A stretch of DNA of 64,000 bases from Methylococcus geothermalis (GTDB taxonomy: Bacteria; Pseudomonadota; Gammaproteobacteria; Methylococcales; Methylococcaceae): the NCBI RefSeq assembly GCF_012769535.1, contig NZ_CP046565.1:650434-714433 (forward strand), read 5' to 3'. This document shows, piece after piece, positions 9,922 to 19,000 of this stretch (its first letter is position 1; every line of letters starts with the position of its first letter). The translations under genes and the position numbers were made by a program. The notes beneath the pieces were generated by a model. It was given only the letters and a program-made list of their open reading frames with translations. It had not been told where the DNA came from and searched no databases.

Positions 9922-10827
9922 GTGGAAAAGCCTTATATCCTGCACATGTTCACGCCGGAAAAGAATCTGAGCCCGTTCGACGCGAACATGGCGCTCGATG
10001 CCGGCTGGTTGTCCCTGGTGCCATATACGAACCTGGAGCTGGGGGAAATCACCGCCATGGTGCAGGACGCGATCTTCTCGCGCAGCCTCGCCGGGGTGAA
10101 GCGCACCGCGATCTTCATCGGCGGACGCGACGTCGGCACCGCCATGAGCATGCTGCGCACCGCCCAGAAATCGATGGTGCCGCCGTTCGAGATTTCCGCT
10201 TTCGCCGATCCGAGCGGCGCCTTCACCACTGCCGCGGCGATGGTCGCGATGGCCGAGGGCGAGCTGCGGAAGCATCACCAGACCGGCCTCGAAGGCAAGT
10301 CGGTGCTGGCACTTGGCGGCACGGGCCCGGTCGGCCAGATCGCCGCCGTGCTGGCGGCCCGCGCCGGCGCCAAGGTCAAGATCATCGGACGCCAGCTCGA
10401 AAAGGCCCAGAAAGTGGCCGAGCTGTGCAATGCGGAATTCGGTGAAGGCCAGACCTCCATCGAGGGCGACGCCGATGCCAACAAGGGCGAACTGCTGAAG
10501 ACCGCCGATGTGGTATTCGCGACCGCCGCGGCCGGCATCCAGGTGCTCAGCGCCGAGCTGCTGGCGGCATCGCCCCGGCTCAAAGTGGCCGCCGACGTCA
10601 ACGCCGTGCCGCCGTCCGGCATCGCCGGATTGGGGCCCCATCACAAGGGCACGCCGATCGAAGGTTCGCCGAGCGGGGCCATCGGTATCGGCGCGCTGGC
10701 CATCGGCAACGTCAAATACCAAGCCCAGCACCGGCTGCTGCTGCGGATGCGCAACACCGACAAGCCGGTCTATCTGGCATTCAACGAGGCATTCGAGATC
10801 GCCCGCGAAGTTGTCCGCGGCGGCTGA
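9922..10827 (+). CDS. mtdB: Methylene-tetrahydromethanopterin dehydrogenase, MtdB-like copy 1
   Basis: Oxidises methylene-H4MPT to methenyl-H4MPT with NAD(P)+ in the cytoplasmic C1 oxidation pathway. It has 301 residues: an N-terminal MptD-like domain (LSPFDANMALDAGW, GVKRTAIFIGGRD, FADPSGAFTTAAA) and a Rossmann domain with LALGGTGPVGQIAAVLAA. After the second strand it reads IIGRQLEKAQK, with Arg where an NADP phosphate would sit, like MtdA (GRKLDKAQ). The C-terminal IGIGALAIGNVKYQAQHRLL is diagnostic of MtdB. The GTG start is supported by GAGGAG at 9911-9916. It is followed by a paralog. Confidence 0.92.
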   Translation: MEKPYILHMFTPEKNLSPFDANMALDAGWLSLVPYTNLELGEITAMVQDAIFSRSLAGVKRTAIFIGGRDVGTAMSMLRTAQKSMVPPFEISAFADPSGAFTTAAAMVAMAEGELRKHHQTGLEGKSVLALGGTGPVGQIAAVLAARAGAKVKIIGRQLEKAQKVAELCNAEFGEGQTSIEGDADANKGELLKTADVVFATAAAGIQVLSAELLAASPRLKVAADVNAVPPSGIAGLGPHHKGTPIEGSPSGAIGIGALAIGNVKYQAQHRLLLRMRNTDKPVYLAFNEAFEIAREVVRGG

Positions 10828-10838
10828 GGCCAGCCCGA

Positions 10839-10873
10839 GGCCGCGCCGGCTGGAATTTTCGCCGGGCGCGGCC
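10839..10873 (+). terminator. Strong hairpin between the two mtdB genes
   Basis: GGCCGCGCCGGC (10839-10850), a 10-nt loop and GCCGGGCGCGGCC (10861-10873) form a near-perfect stem with one bulge. No uninterrupted T-run follows directly; a T-rich stretch lies 20 nt further on. It may attenuate read-through, stabilise the upstream mRNA or be a weak terminator. Confidence 0.4.
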
Positions 10874-10916
10874 CGACACCCTCTTTCTTACTGATTTTTT
10901 CCGAGACCCACCCAGA

Positions 10917-11822
10917 ATGGAAAAACGCGCCGTCCTCCACATGTTCGACCCCATGCCGCATGTCAGTCCGTTCGACATCAACATGGCGATTGATGCTGGC
11001 TTCGAGGTCATCGTGCCCTATAGCAACGTCAAGGCGGAAGAGGTGCATGGCCTGGTCCAGGATGCGATTTTCTCGCGCGGCCCTGCCGGGGTGAAGCGGA
11101 CCGGCATCTTCATCGGCGGACGCGATCTGGCGGTGGCGCTCACCATGCTGGAAACCGCCAGGGCCGCGATGGTGCCCCCGTTCGAAGTGTCGGTGCTGGC
11201 CGATCCCAGCGGCGGGTTCACCACCGCGGCGGCGCTGGTGGCGCTGGTCGAGAAGCAGCTCAAGCTGAAGCACGGCGCGGAGCTGGCCGGGCAGCGCGCC
11301 ATGGTGTTCGGCGGCACCGGTCCCGTCGGCATTGCAACCGGCGTCATTGCATCGCTGGCCGGAGCGGACGTGACCCTCGTCGACCCCTTCAACGTCGAAA
11401 CCGCGCTGGCCAAGGCCGACGAATACAATCAGCGCTGCGGCGCGCGTCTGCACGGCACTTTCGCCGGCTCGGAAGCCGACAAGGCGCGCCTGCTGTCGAA
11501 TGCGGACGTCGTGTTCTGCACCGCCAAGGCCGGCGTCGAGGTGCTGAACGCTTCGGTTCTGGCCGATGCCCACCGACTCAAGGTCGCCGGCGACGTCAAT
11601 GCCGTGCCGCCTCTGGGCATCGAGGGCATCAAGCTGAAGCACAACGGCGATCCCTTGGTTCATGCCGTCAACAGCCCCGGCGCCGTCGGCATCGGAGCGC
11701 TTGCCGTCGGCAACGTCAAATACCAGTTGCAGAACCATCTGCTTGCCCTGCTATTGGCGTCGGAAATCCCGGTGTTCTTTGATTTCCGGGCCGCGTTCGA
11801 GCGGGCACGCGAAATCGTCTGA
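10917..11822 (+). CDS. mtdB: Methylene-tetrahydromethanopterin dehydrogenase, MtdB-like copy 2
   Basis: Second MtdB-type enzyme, 301 residues, about 90 bp after copy 1 and colinear with it. It shares HVSPFDINMAIDAGFEVIVP, GVKRTGIFIGGRDLAVAL, ADPSGGFTTAAALVAL, the Rossmann loop MVFGGTGPVGIATGVIAS and the C-terminal VGIGALAVGNVKYQLQNHLL. After the second Rossmann strand it has TLVDPFNVE, with an acidic residue that favours NAD over NADP, unlike copy 1. The opening HM..P..HVSPFDINMAIDAGFE is nearer to the characterised methylotroph MtdB than that of copy 1. No strong ribosome site is visible before the ATG. Function as an H4MPT enzyme is well supported; which copy is the main one is not. Confidence 0.9.
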   Translation: MEKRAVLHMFDPMPHVSPFDINMAIDAGFEVIVPYSNVKAEEVHGLVQDAIFSRGPAGVKRTGIFIGGRDLAVALTMLETARAAMVPPFEVSVLADPSGGFTTAAALVALVEKQLKLKHGAELAGQRAMVFGGTGPVGIATGVIASLAGADVTLVDPFNVETALAKADEYNQRCGARLHGTFAGSEADKARLLSNADVVFCTAKAGVEVLNASVLADAHRLKVAGDVNAVPPLGIEGIKLKHNGDPLVHAVNSPGAVGIGALAVGNVKYQLQNHLLALLLASEIPVFFDFRAAFERAREIV

Positions 11823-11848
11823 CAGCGGATTTCTTTTGGGGAAAACTA

Positions 11849-11879
11849 AAAAACCCTGCCTTTACGGGCAGGGTTTTTT
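11849..11879. terminator. Bidirectional rho-independent terminator
   Basis: AAAAAACCCTGCC, loop TTTAC, GGGCAGGGTTTTTT: A-run and T-run on the two sides, placed between convergent mtdB copy 2 and the YeeE pair. Confidence 0.9.
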
Positions 11880-11904
11880 GTTGCCGCAATAGCCCTTGCT
11901 GGGC

Positions 11905-12390
11905 TCAGGTGCCGTCGGCCGAGCCTGGCACCTGGACGGCTTCAATGGCAGCGGTGTCGAGCGTTGCCAGCCGCCCGGCCTGCCGTGCATTGAGCCAGCG
12001 CCCCGCTGCGAGCCCGCCGAACATAAAGGCGACGAACACCCAGACGCCGGCATCGGCAGTGACCAGTGAAACCACGGCGGGGCCGGGACAATAGCCGGCC
12101 AGCCCCCAGCCCATCCCGAAAATTCCGGCGCCGCCGACGAGGCGCCCGTCGACGTATTTCCGGACCGGGAGGTCGAAGCGGTCTTCCAGGACAGGGCGCC
12201 CGCGTCGCAGGATCCGCGGAAACAGGATAAAGGTCAGGCCTACCGCGCCGCCCATCACCAGCATCAGCGAGGGATCCCAGTTTCCGCCGATGTCCAGGAA
12301 CCCGAGAATTTTCTCGGGCCGGGTCATTCCGGCCAGACCCAGCCCCAAAGCGAAGACCAAACCCCAGAGGAAAGCGCTGACAATCGGCAT
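11905..12390 (-). CDS. YeeE/YedE-type membrane protein, C-terminal half (DUF6691-like)
   Basis: 161-residue inner-membrane protein with four to five hydrophobic segments, the second half of a split YeeE/YedE sulfur-compound transporter. Signatures: LGLAGMTRPEKILGFLDIGG near the N-terminus and GLAGYCPGPAVVSL with a conserved Cys. Its start lies 6 bp after the stop of the preceding half-gene, so the two are an operon and probably form one carrier. Family members take up thiosulfate or related sulfur compounds; the cargo here is not shown. Confidence 0.85.
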   Translation of the reverse strand: MPIVSAFLWGLVFALGLGLAGMTRPEKILGFLDIGGNWDPSLMLVMGGAVGLTFILFPRILRRGRPVLEDRFDLPVRKYVDGRLVGGAGIFGMGWGLAGYCPGPAVVSLVTADAGVWVFVAFMFGGLAAGRWLNARQAGRLATLDTAAIEAVQVPGSADGT

Positions 12391-12396
12391 GCCGGC

Positions 12397-12819
12397 TCAA
12401 CCTCCGTTCAGGCGGTTGAAAAGGAACACGGTCGCCATGCCAGTGCCCATGAAGGTCAGGGTCGCGACCAGAGAGCGCAAGGACCGCCGGCCCAGCCCAC
12501 AGACGCCATGCCCGCTGGTGCAGCCGTTGCTGATCTGTGCACCCAAGCCGACCAGAAAGCCGCCGAAGCCCAGTACCCACAGCGGCCTCGGAGCGGCTCC
12601 GAAAGCCTGCGGGTGGACACCGAGCAACAGCATCCCGGCTGCCAACAGCCCCAGCACGAAGGCGAATCGCCATGGCATGTCGCCGGCACCGGGCGGCATC
12701 AGCCCCGTTAGCAGATGGCTGATACCGGCCAGGCGGCCGTTGAAATAGAGGAGGCCACAGGCGGCCGATCCGATCAGTACGCCGCCGCCGAGGGTCGACA
12801 CGAGGGTTTGAATAGTCAT
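12397..12819 (-). CDS. YeeE/YedE-type membrane protein, N-terminal half
   Basis: About 140 residues with four hydrophobic segments; carries ISNGCTSGHGVCGLGRRS, the cysteine signature of YeeE/YedE carriers, thought to handle the sulfur substrate. Upstream partner of the 161-residue half. An ATG at 12819 starts just before the first membrane segment; a TTG at 12852 in the same frame has a better ribosome site (GGGAG eight bases before it) and would add 11 residues, so the true start is uncertain. Confidence 0.82.
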   Translation of the reverse strand: MTIQTLVSTLGGGVLIGSAACGLLYFNGRLAGISHLLTGLMPPGAGDMPWRFAFVLGLLAAGMLLLGVHPQAFGAAPRPLWVLGFGGFLVGLGAQISNGCTSGHGVCGLGRRSLRSLVATLTFMGTGMATVFLFNRLNGG

Positions 12820-13042
12820 AGTGGATGAGATCGAAGTTTGAATCTGCGTCAATGAGGAGGCTCCCTATCGCAGGCACTATAGGCATCTCGGGGAGGCTAG
12901 GCAAAGAGCTTTTTCTGATTTGCTTATATTCGTTCGAGTTTCATCATGCCCTTCGCGCCGGCCTCTCCGCTCATTTTCCCTCCGCCGCGAAGTGCGTTAT
13001 CTTGAAGGCCGAAAACCCGCGATCGACGGAGGGCCTTGAGCC

Positions 13043-14236
13043 ATGAAAAAGGCTTTGTGGTATCTAGTCTTGCCTGCAGTGCTGATCCTCGTCGTGGCGC
13101 AGCGGTTCGGCCATCTGACGGTCAACTTCCCTCTCAAATCCGTGCTCGGCGGAGCAGCGCCCCCGGCCGAGGAGGCTTTGCGCCACCGCCTCAGCCTCCC
13201 TCCCGGCTTCAGCCTCGCGGTTTATGCGGCGGATTTGCCGGGTGCCAGGATGCTGCGTTTCACCAGGACCGGCGATCTGCTGGTCAGCCAGCCGAATGCC
13301 GGTGCCATCGTCCTGCTGGAAAAGGATGCCGACGGCGACGGTCACCCTGACGGCCGGCAGCCATTGCTGGCTGGGCTGAGCCGACCTCACGGCCTCGATC
13401 TCTGGAACGGATGGCTCTACGTCGCCAAGACCTACGGCGTCATCCGCATCCGCTACGACGCGGCCCAGCGGCAGACGTCCGGTGCGCCCGAAACGGTCGT
13501 CAGCGGCATTCCCGGCGGCGGCAATCACTGGAGCCGAACCCTCAAATTCGGTCCAGACGGCGGCATGTACGTCTCCGTGGGATCGAGCTGCAACGTCTGC
13601 ATCGAAGACGATCCGCTTCGCGCCACCCTGTTGCGCTTCGAGCCGGACGGCACCAAGCGGGAAATCTATGCCTCCGGCCTGCGCAATACCGTTGGTTTCG
13701 ACTGGCGCCCCGGCACCCGCGAGCTTTATGGCACCGACAACGGCCGCGACCTGCTGGGCGACGATTTCCCGCCGTGCGAACTCAACCGCATCGAAAAAGG
13801 CGGCTTCTACGGTTGGCCCTATGCCAATGGCAACCGCATCGCGGACCCCGATTACGGCAAGGGGCATGAGGTTGACATCCAGCGAAGCATTCCGCCCGCA
13901 CATGAATTCAAGGCGCATGTCGCACCGCTGGGCATGGCGTTTCTCAAAGGTGGCAAACTTCCGCAGGCATACCGCGGCGCCGCCTTGGTCGCTTTGCACG
14001 GCTCCTGGAACCGATCGAAAAAGCAGGGCTACGAAGTCGTATCGCTGCACTTCGGTCCCAACGGACGGATCGACGAACGCCCCTTCCTCACCGGTTTCAA
14101 TATCGACGAAGAAGTGATCGGTCGGCCGGTAGACGTCGCTGAAGGGCCCGACGGCGCCATTTATGTGTCCGACGACTACGCCGGGACCATCTACCGTATT
14201 CGGTACGAAACGGCTCCCGACGATTCGCATGATTGA
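13043..14236 (+). CDS. Glucose/sorbosone dehydrogenase-like beta-propeller protein, secreted
   Basis: 397 residues with an N-terminal hydrophobic segment (ALWYLVLPAVLILVVA) and then a six-bladed beta-propeller of the PQQ-dependent glucose/sorbosone dehydrogenase type. Blade motifs include LPPGFSLAVYA, GLSRPHGLDLWNGWLYVA, FGPDGGMYVSVGSSCNVC, YASGLRNTVGFDW, TDNGRDLLGDDFPPCELN and ALHGSWNRSKKQGYEVV. It is expected in the periplasm, where it would oxidise a sugar or aldehyde with PQQ. The substrate is unknown. GAGGGCC before the ATG at 13043 supports the start. The gene ends 48 bp before the tRNA-Phe gene. Confidence 0.85.
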   Translation: MKKALWYLVLPAVLILVVAQRFGHLTVNFPLKSVLGGAAPPAEEALRHRLSLPPGFSLAVYAADLPGARMLRFTRTGDLLVSQPNAGAIVLLEKDADGDGHPDGRQPLLAGLSRPHGLDLWNGWLYVAKTYGVIRIRYDAAQRQTSGAPETVVSGIPGGGNHWSRTLKFGPDGGMYVSVGSSCNVCIEDDPLRATLLRFEPDGTKREIYASGLRNTVGFDWRPGTRELYGTDNGRDLLGDDFPPCELNRIEKGGFYGWPYANGNRIADPDYGKGHEVDIQRSIPPAHEFKAHVAPLGMAFLKGGKLPQAYRGAALVALHGSWNRSKKQGYEVVSLHFGPNGRIDERPFLTGFNIDEEVIGRPVDVAEGPDGAIYVSDDYAGTIYRIRYETAPDDSHD

Positions 14237-14237
14237 C

Positions 14238-14267
14238 TTGACTTGATGGGGCGTTCGCTGGTTTAAT
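14238..14267 (+). promoter_or_regulatory. Promoter of tRNA-Phe
   Basis: TTGACT (14238-14243; a second overlapping TTGACT starts at 14233), 18-bp spacer, TTTAAT (14262-14267), 17 bp before the tRNA. Confidence 0.6.
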
Positions 14268-14283
14268 TACCAGCTCTTGTGCT

Positions 14284-14359
14284 GGCCAGGTAGCTCAGTT
14301 GGTAGAGCAGGGGACTGAAAATCCCCGTGTCGGCGGTTCGATTCCGTCCCTGGCCACCA
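14284..14359 (+). tRNA. tRNA-Phe (GAA)
   Basis: 76-nt cloverleaf with encoded CCA. The acceptor GGCCAGG pairs with CCTGGCC; D-arm AGCTCAGTTGGTAGAGC; anticodon stem GGGGA/TCCCC with loop CTGAAAA, anticodon GAA at 14317-14319; T-arm GGTTCGATTCC. It is followed by its own terminator and borders the defence island, a common integration position. Confidence 0.97.
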
Positions 14360-14366
14360 GATTCAA

Positions 14367-14395
14367 AGCCCAACCCTTCTCGGTTGGGCTTTTTC
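14367..14395 (+). terminator. Rho-independent terminator after tRNA-Phe
   Basis: AGCCCAACC, loop CTTCTC, GGTTGGGCT followed by TTTTC. Confidence 0.88.
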
Positions 14396-14666
14396 ACATC
14401 ACGGTTTTCCCCTCGCTGTGCGGAGATTCCGCCGATTTTGCGTGTACCATAGGCAGTAGCGCGCCAAACATAAAACGCTTGTCGCCCCACCCCGTTTGAC
14501 TCTTTTCCGGTCTCGGCTCTCAAAAAAAATCGGCCAGAGCCTCGTCAGCCAAGCACACGCAGAAACCCTTTCGCGACAAGCGCTTGCCATCGGTGCGCTG
14601 CGCCGGGTTCGACGCATGGAGCGCATGTCGCCAATAGTCGAACCCGATGCCCGCGTGGCAGCAATC

Positions 14667-14867
14667 TCAGCCCCCGGGCGGGTGCGGATCATTGCCGTAG
14701 CTGTTGCGCTCGCGGGTGCGACCGTTCTCGCCATGAATCAACACCTCGCTGCGCTGGTTGATGGCGATGTCACGGGCGATATGTTCGGCCTCTGACTGGG
14801 TGCGATGGTGCGCGGTGTCTCGCTGGTTCCCTGCACCACGCACGATCCAGCCGTCATCGCGCTTCAC
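14667..14867 (-). CDS. DUF2188 family protein, probably with a 5' frameshift
   Basis: Small cytoplasmic protein of unknown function: KRDDGWIVRGAGN, RDTAHHRTQSEAEHIARDIA, SEVLIHGENGRTRERNSYG, the whole DUF2188 fold. The readable frame starts at a GTG (14867) with no ribosome site. One frame away, an ATG at 14893 has AAAGGA seven bases before it and encodes MTGKNTNIP, the usual DUF2188 opening, but runs into TGA after nine codons. A single missing base near 14867 would join the two. It may be a broken gene, or translated from the GTG. It lies at the tRNA-Phe edge of the restriction island. Confidence 0.65.
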   Translation of the reverse strand: MKRDDGWIVRGAGNQRDTAHHRTQSEAEHIARDIAINQRSEVLIHGENGRTRERNSYGNDPHPPGG

Positions 14868-14967
14868 GGGATGTTGGTGTTTTTACCGGTCATTTCAAAA
14901 TCCTTTCAAGGTTGGGTAGATGCTGGAAGTCGGGGGATAGGCTGTCGAGTCGCCCCCCTTTCCTAGA

Positions 14968-15105
14968 TCACGAAGTCAGGTTTGAGCCAGTAGTAACCCT
15001 TGCGAGGGATTCACGCTGCTGGTCAGCCGCACCCACGCCGACTCCCGCGACGGTTGGTTCGGTGCGTTTCAGCGCGGCGACGAACGTCTCAACGTCATCG
15101 GCCAC
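14968..15105 (-). CDS. Small hypothetical protein (45 residues), weak
   Basis: GTG-initiated frame beginning MADDVETFVAALKRTEPTVA, ending 14 bp past the last codons of a Gly/Ala-rich tail. It follows the hrgA-like gene by 13 bp on the same strand and could be the last gene of the operon or the remains of a longer one. Not recognised; the composition is protein-like but the length is too short to be sure. Confidence 0.3.
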   Translation of the reverse strand: MADDVETFVAALKRTEPTVAGVGVGAADQQRESLARVTTGSNLTS

Positions 15106-15118
15106 CTGGAATAGGTGG

Positions 15119-16060
15119 TCAATCGTCCAGTTCCGGAACGTCCCAGTCCGCCGGGCGCGCCTCGCCGGTCTGGTAGAACTGCTTCACCAGCTTCACGTAT
15201 TCCAAGAAATCTCTGTTCTCCGTGGCCAGCCGATTGGCCATGTCCCAATCGATCTCGTCACGCTCTCGGGCCGGAATCAGCACCTGACTGTCGGCAGGGT
15301 TGTCCACGTCCAGCTTGATGAAACCGATGCCGTGAGCGGCGAACAGCATCCGCAGCTCCTTGAGCGTGTCTGTGCCACCGATTTCCGCCGCGACCAGGTA
15401 GCCGAAATTGGCCCACGACGAGTTCGACACGGCCTGAAAGAAGCACTCGCGCACGTTCGAACGGTTGATCAGCAGCTTGGCCTCGAACGACCACAGCTTG
15501 GTGCGTTTGTCGGAATACTGCGTCACGCAGTCGCGCACTTCGCGGTGCCACTCCTTGCCCAAGTCCTCCATGCCCACCACGTCCGGGTACAGCCAGCGGT
15601 TGCCATTTGGCCCGCGCTTGTTCGATGAGCGCTTCTCGTCGATGCGCTTGGAGAAAACGCCAAACTCCTCCCACAGGTATTGCGAGAGCAGCGGGTACAG
15701 AGCGTGCTCGTCAATCTTGAGCTGCCCAGAGTCGGCTGCTGAACTGGCTGCCGCGCCTTCGACCGCAGCTACCTCCGCGCTGTCCGACTTTTCGGAGTAG
15801 TAATACTTGCGCGGACGTCCCTCGGTCGTTTTCAACCCCATCTGTTTATTTTGCAGACGTGGCATTTGTGAGCTGATTTCCCTGACGATTTGCTGCACGA
15901 GATCCGCGTCAGTCTCCAATGCCTGACTGCTGCTTTTCTTAGCCTGACACTCATCGGGGAACGTGGCAAACACCCACTCGGCGATCTGGCGTGCCGTGTA
16001 TTTCTCCTCGGGCCGCTCTTTCAAGAAGCCGATGACGGTATTTGCAAGATTCAGCTTCAT
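15119..16060 (-). CDS. HrgA-like protein (COG2958): N-terminal winged helix plus PD-(D/E)XK-like domain
   Basis: 313 residues. The first 90 form a helical, winged-helix-like region (NTVIGFLKERPEEKYTARQI, then GRPRKYYYSE). After an Ala/Ser/Glu linker (about 92-112) a second domain carries PD at 159-160 (WLYPDVVGMEDLG) and ExK at 193-195 (KLWSFEAKLLINRSN), the pattern of PD-(D/E)XK nucleases. The family includes HrgA of Helicobacter and Campylobacter, found in place of restriction genes. Here it follows hsdR by 19 bp, so it belongs to the restriction operon and may be an accessory nuclease; activity is inferred. The ATG at 16060 is chosen for GGGAG eight bases upstream. Confidence 0.75.
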   Translation of the reverse strand: MKLNLANTVIGFLKERPEEKYTARQIAEWVFATFPDECQAKKSSSQALETDADLVQQIVREISSQMPRLQNKQMGLKTTEGRPRKYYYSEKSDSAEVAAVEGAAASSAADSGQLKIDEHALYPLLSQYLWEEFGVFSKRIDEKRSSNKRGPNGNRWLYPDVVGMEDLGKEWHREVRDCVTQYSDKRTKLWSFEAKLLINRSNVRECFFQAVSNSSWANFGYLVAAEIGGTDTLKELRMLFAAHGIGFIKLDVDNPADSQVLIPARERDEIDWDMANRLATENRDFLEYVKLVKQFYQTGEARPADWDVPELDD

Positions 16061-16079
16061 TTGCATGTCTCCCATGCCA

Positions 16080-19000
16080 TCACAGACCCACCCCAGCCTG
16101 TGGCGGAGCTTTCGGCGGAACCGCACCTGGCTGGTAGGTCACATCGAACACCATGTCCGTCAGCCAGCGCTTGAAGTTGGGGTTGTCGCTGAACTGCTTG
16201 AACAGTTCGGTGTGGTCGGACAGCAGCTCCAGCACCACGCGGTTGAGCGCCTTGTCGTGCTCCAGCTTGGCGTTCTGCTTGTCGGAGTTGGCCTGCGCGT
16301 TCTGGTAGGCCTTGTCCTGCGCCACCCGCGCTGGAATCTCCTCGGTGATGACCTTGCGGATCTTGTCCTCGTCCTTCCACTCGATGTTGCCGAACAGGTC
16401 GTTGAAGGTCTTGATGATCGCGGAGAGTTTGTCGATGTCTGGCTCCCCCTTGCCGCCACCGCTGCCCGGGGGCACCGGCTCGACGGTGGCGTCGGCATCG
16501 TCCATCGCCATCTTCAGCGCGGCTCTGGCTTCCACCCGGTAGCTGTCCATATCGATGGTCTCCAGCACCCCCTTGGAGAGGTCTTCCTCCTTGGGCGCGG
16601 GCAACTTGGGGATGAGGAAGTTCAGGAAGATCGACAGCTTCTCCCACGCTGGATGACCGTAGCTCAGAATCGCGGCGAGGAAACCGTAGCTGCGGACGAA
16701 GGCCTTGGCTTTCCCCTTGAACTTGACCTGATCGTCCTCGCCGAGCTTGTCGGTGTATTCGGCTACGCACGCATCGAGGATCGGATCGAGTTTGTCCCGG
16801 TCTGCGCCACTCAAGTAAAGCGCCACCAAGTCTTCCACCTGCTGCCAGCTATACACCTGCTGCCCGTCGAGTTCGGCCTTCAGGTCATGCAGCTTGTTGG
16901 CGTCGGTTTCGCCGGTCTGGATGGTGGCGCGGTAGTAATCCTGGAACGCCGCCTTCACCGCCTCGGCGTTGTCGGCGAAGTCGAGCACGAAGGTGTCGTG
17001 CTTCTGTGGATGCGCGCGGTTCAGGCGTGACAGGGTCTGCACTGCCAGCACGCCCGCCAGCGGCTTGTCCACGTACATCGTGTGCAGCAAGGGTTCGTCA
17101 AAGCCGGTGACGAACTTGTTGGCGACGATCAGGAATCGATACGGGTCTTGCTTGAACCGGGCCGGAATGTCCTTGCTTGGAAACCCGTTGAGATCGGCCT
17201 CGGTCTTCTTCTGCCCGCCGATCTCGAAATCACCCGAGTACGCCACGATGGCCTTGTACGGGCTCTTGATCTGCGTGAGGTAGTCCGACACTTCGCGCCA
17301 GTAGTCGATGGCCCGCGCGATGCCGTTGCACACGATCATCGCCCGCGCCTTGCCGCCGATCTTCTGCTTGCCCGCCACCTGCGCGACGAAGTGATCGACC
17401 ATGATCTCGGCCTTGCGGCGAATGGCCTTGTCATGCGATTCGACGTAGTGGCGGATTTTCTTCAGAGCCTTCACCTTGTCGAATTCCGGGTCGTCTTCCA
17501 CCGTCTTGGCCACTTGGTAGAAGCTGTCGTAGGGGGTGTAGTTCTCCACCACGTCGAGGATGAACTTCTCCTGGATGGCCTGCTTGGTGGTGTAGGTCAG
17601 TTCTTCGGGCGAGCGGAACTGCACCTTGTCGCCGACCACGGTCTTCTCGCCGAACAACTCCAGCGTCTTGTTCTTGGGTGTGGCCGTGAATGCGAAGTAG
17701 CTGGCGTTGGCCAGCAGCTTGCGCGAGGCGATGCGCTTCTCGATTTCCGCGTTCACCGCATCCTGCGTGCTGTCCTCCTCGAACGCCTCTTCGGCGTCCT
17801 GGCCGCTGGCGTCAGGGGCGGCCGCTTTGCCGCCAAGCGCTTCGTGCATCCGCGCCGTGGTCTTGCCGCCCTGGCTGGAATGCGCCTCGTCGATCAACAG
17901 CGCGAAGCGCTTGCCGGATAGGTCGCCCAGCTCATCGAGGATGAACGGGAATTTCTGCACCGTGGTGACGATGATTTTCTTGCCCCGGCGCAGGTACTCG
18001 CGCAGCTCCTGTGCGTTGTCGGAGTGGCCGAAGATCGCCGCCACGTGGTCGTAACCCTTGATGGTGCGGGCAATCTGTGTGTCCAGCGCGCGCCGATCGG
18101 TGATGACGATGATGGAGTCGAACTGCGCCGTCAGCGGATCATCCTTGCGGCGCAGCTCCACCAACTGGTGCGCCAGCCAGGCAATGGTGTTGCTCTTGCC
18201 GCTGCCTGCCGAATGCTGGATCAGATAACGCTGGCCCACGCCATCTTCACGGGCGCGGCGCAGCAGGGCACGCACCGTGCGCAACTGATGAAAGCGCGGG
18301 AAGATCTGCTTGCGCTTCTTGCGTTTTTTGCCGCTGGCGTCCGCTTCTTCCTCCTCCACCACCTGGGCGAAGCTCTCGATGATGTTGGCCAGCGACTCGC
18401 GGGTCAGCACCTCTTTCCACAGGTAATCGGTCTTCAAACCATTCGGGTTGGGCGGGTTGCCCGCGCCGCTGTTGTAGCCCTGATTGAACGGCAAAAACCA
18501 CGAGGCCTTGCCCTTCAGCTCAGTGCAGAACGCGGCCTCCGCGTCATCGACTGCGATGTGCGCCACGCAACGCCCCAACTGGAACAGCAGCTCCTGTGGG
18601 CTGCGCGTGGTTTGGTACTGAACGATGGCGTCGGCCAGGGTCTGCTTGGTCAGCGAGTTTTTCAGCTCGAACGTCAGAACCGGCAGACCGTTGATGAAGA
18701 TCACCAAGTCCAGCTCGTTGCCGGAATCGTTGCTGTAGCGCACCTGCCGGGTGACGCTGAATATGTTCTTGCCGAAGGCATCCGCTGCGGCGGCATTGCC
18801 CGGCGTGGGCAGCAGCTTGTAGAGATCGACGTGTACGGGCCCGTGGCTGACGCCTTTGCGTAGCACGTCGACCACCCCGCGCTTGGTGATCTCGCCCTGC
18901 AGCCGGTGCAGGAACTGGGTGCGTTTGATGCCGTCCGCCGCCAGTTCCAGCGTTTCCACCACCTCGGGTTGGGTGGCCTGCAAGAAGGCGAGCAACTGCG

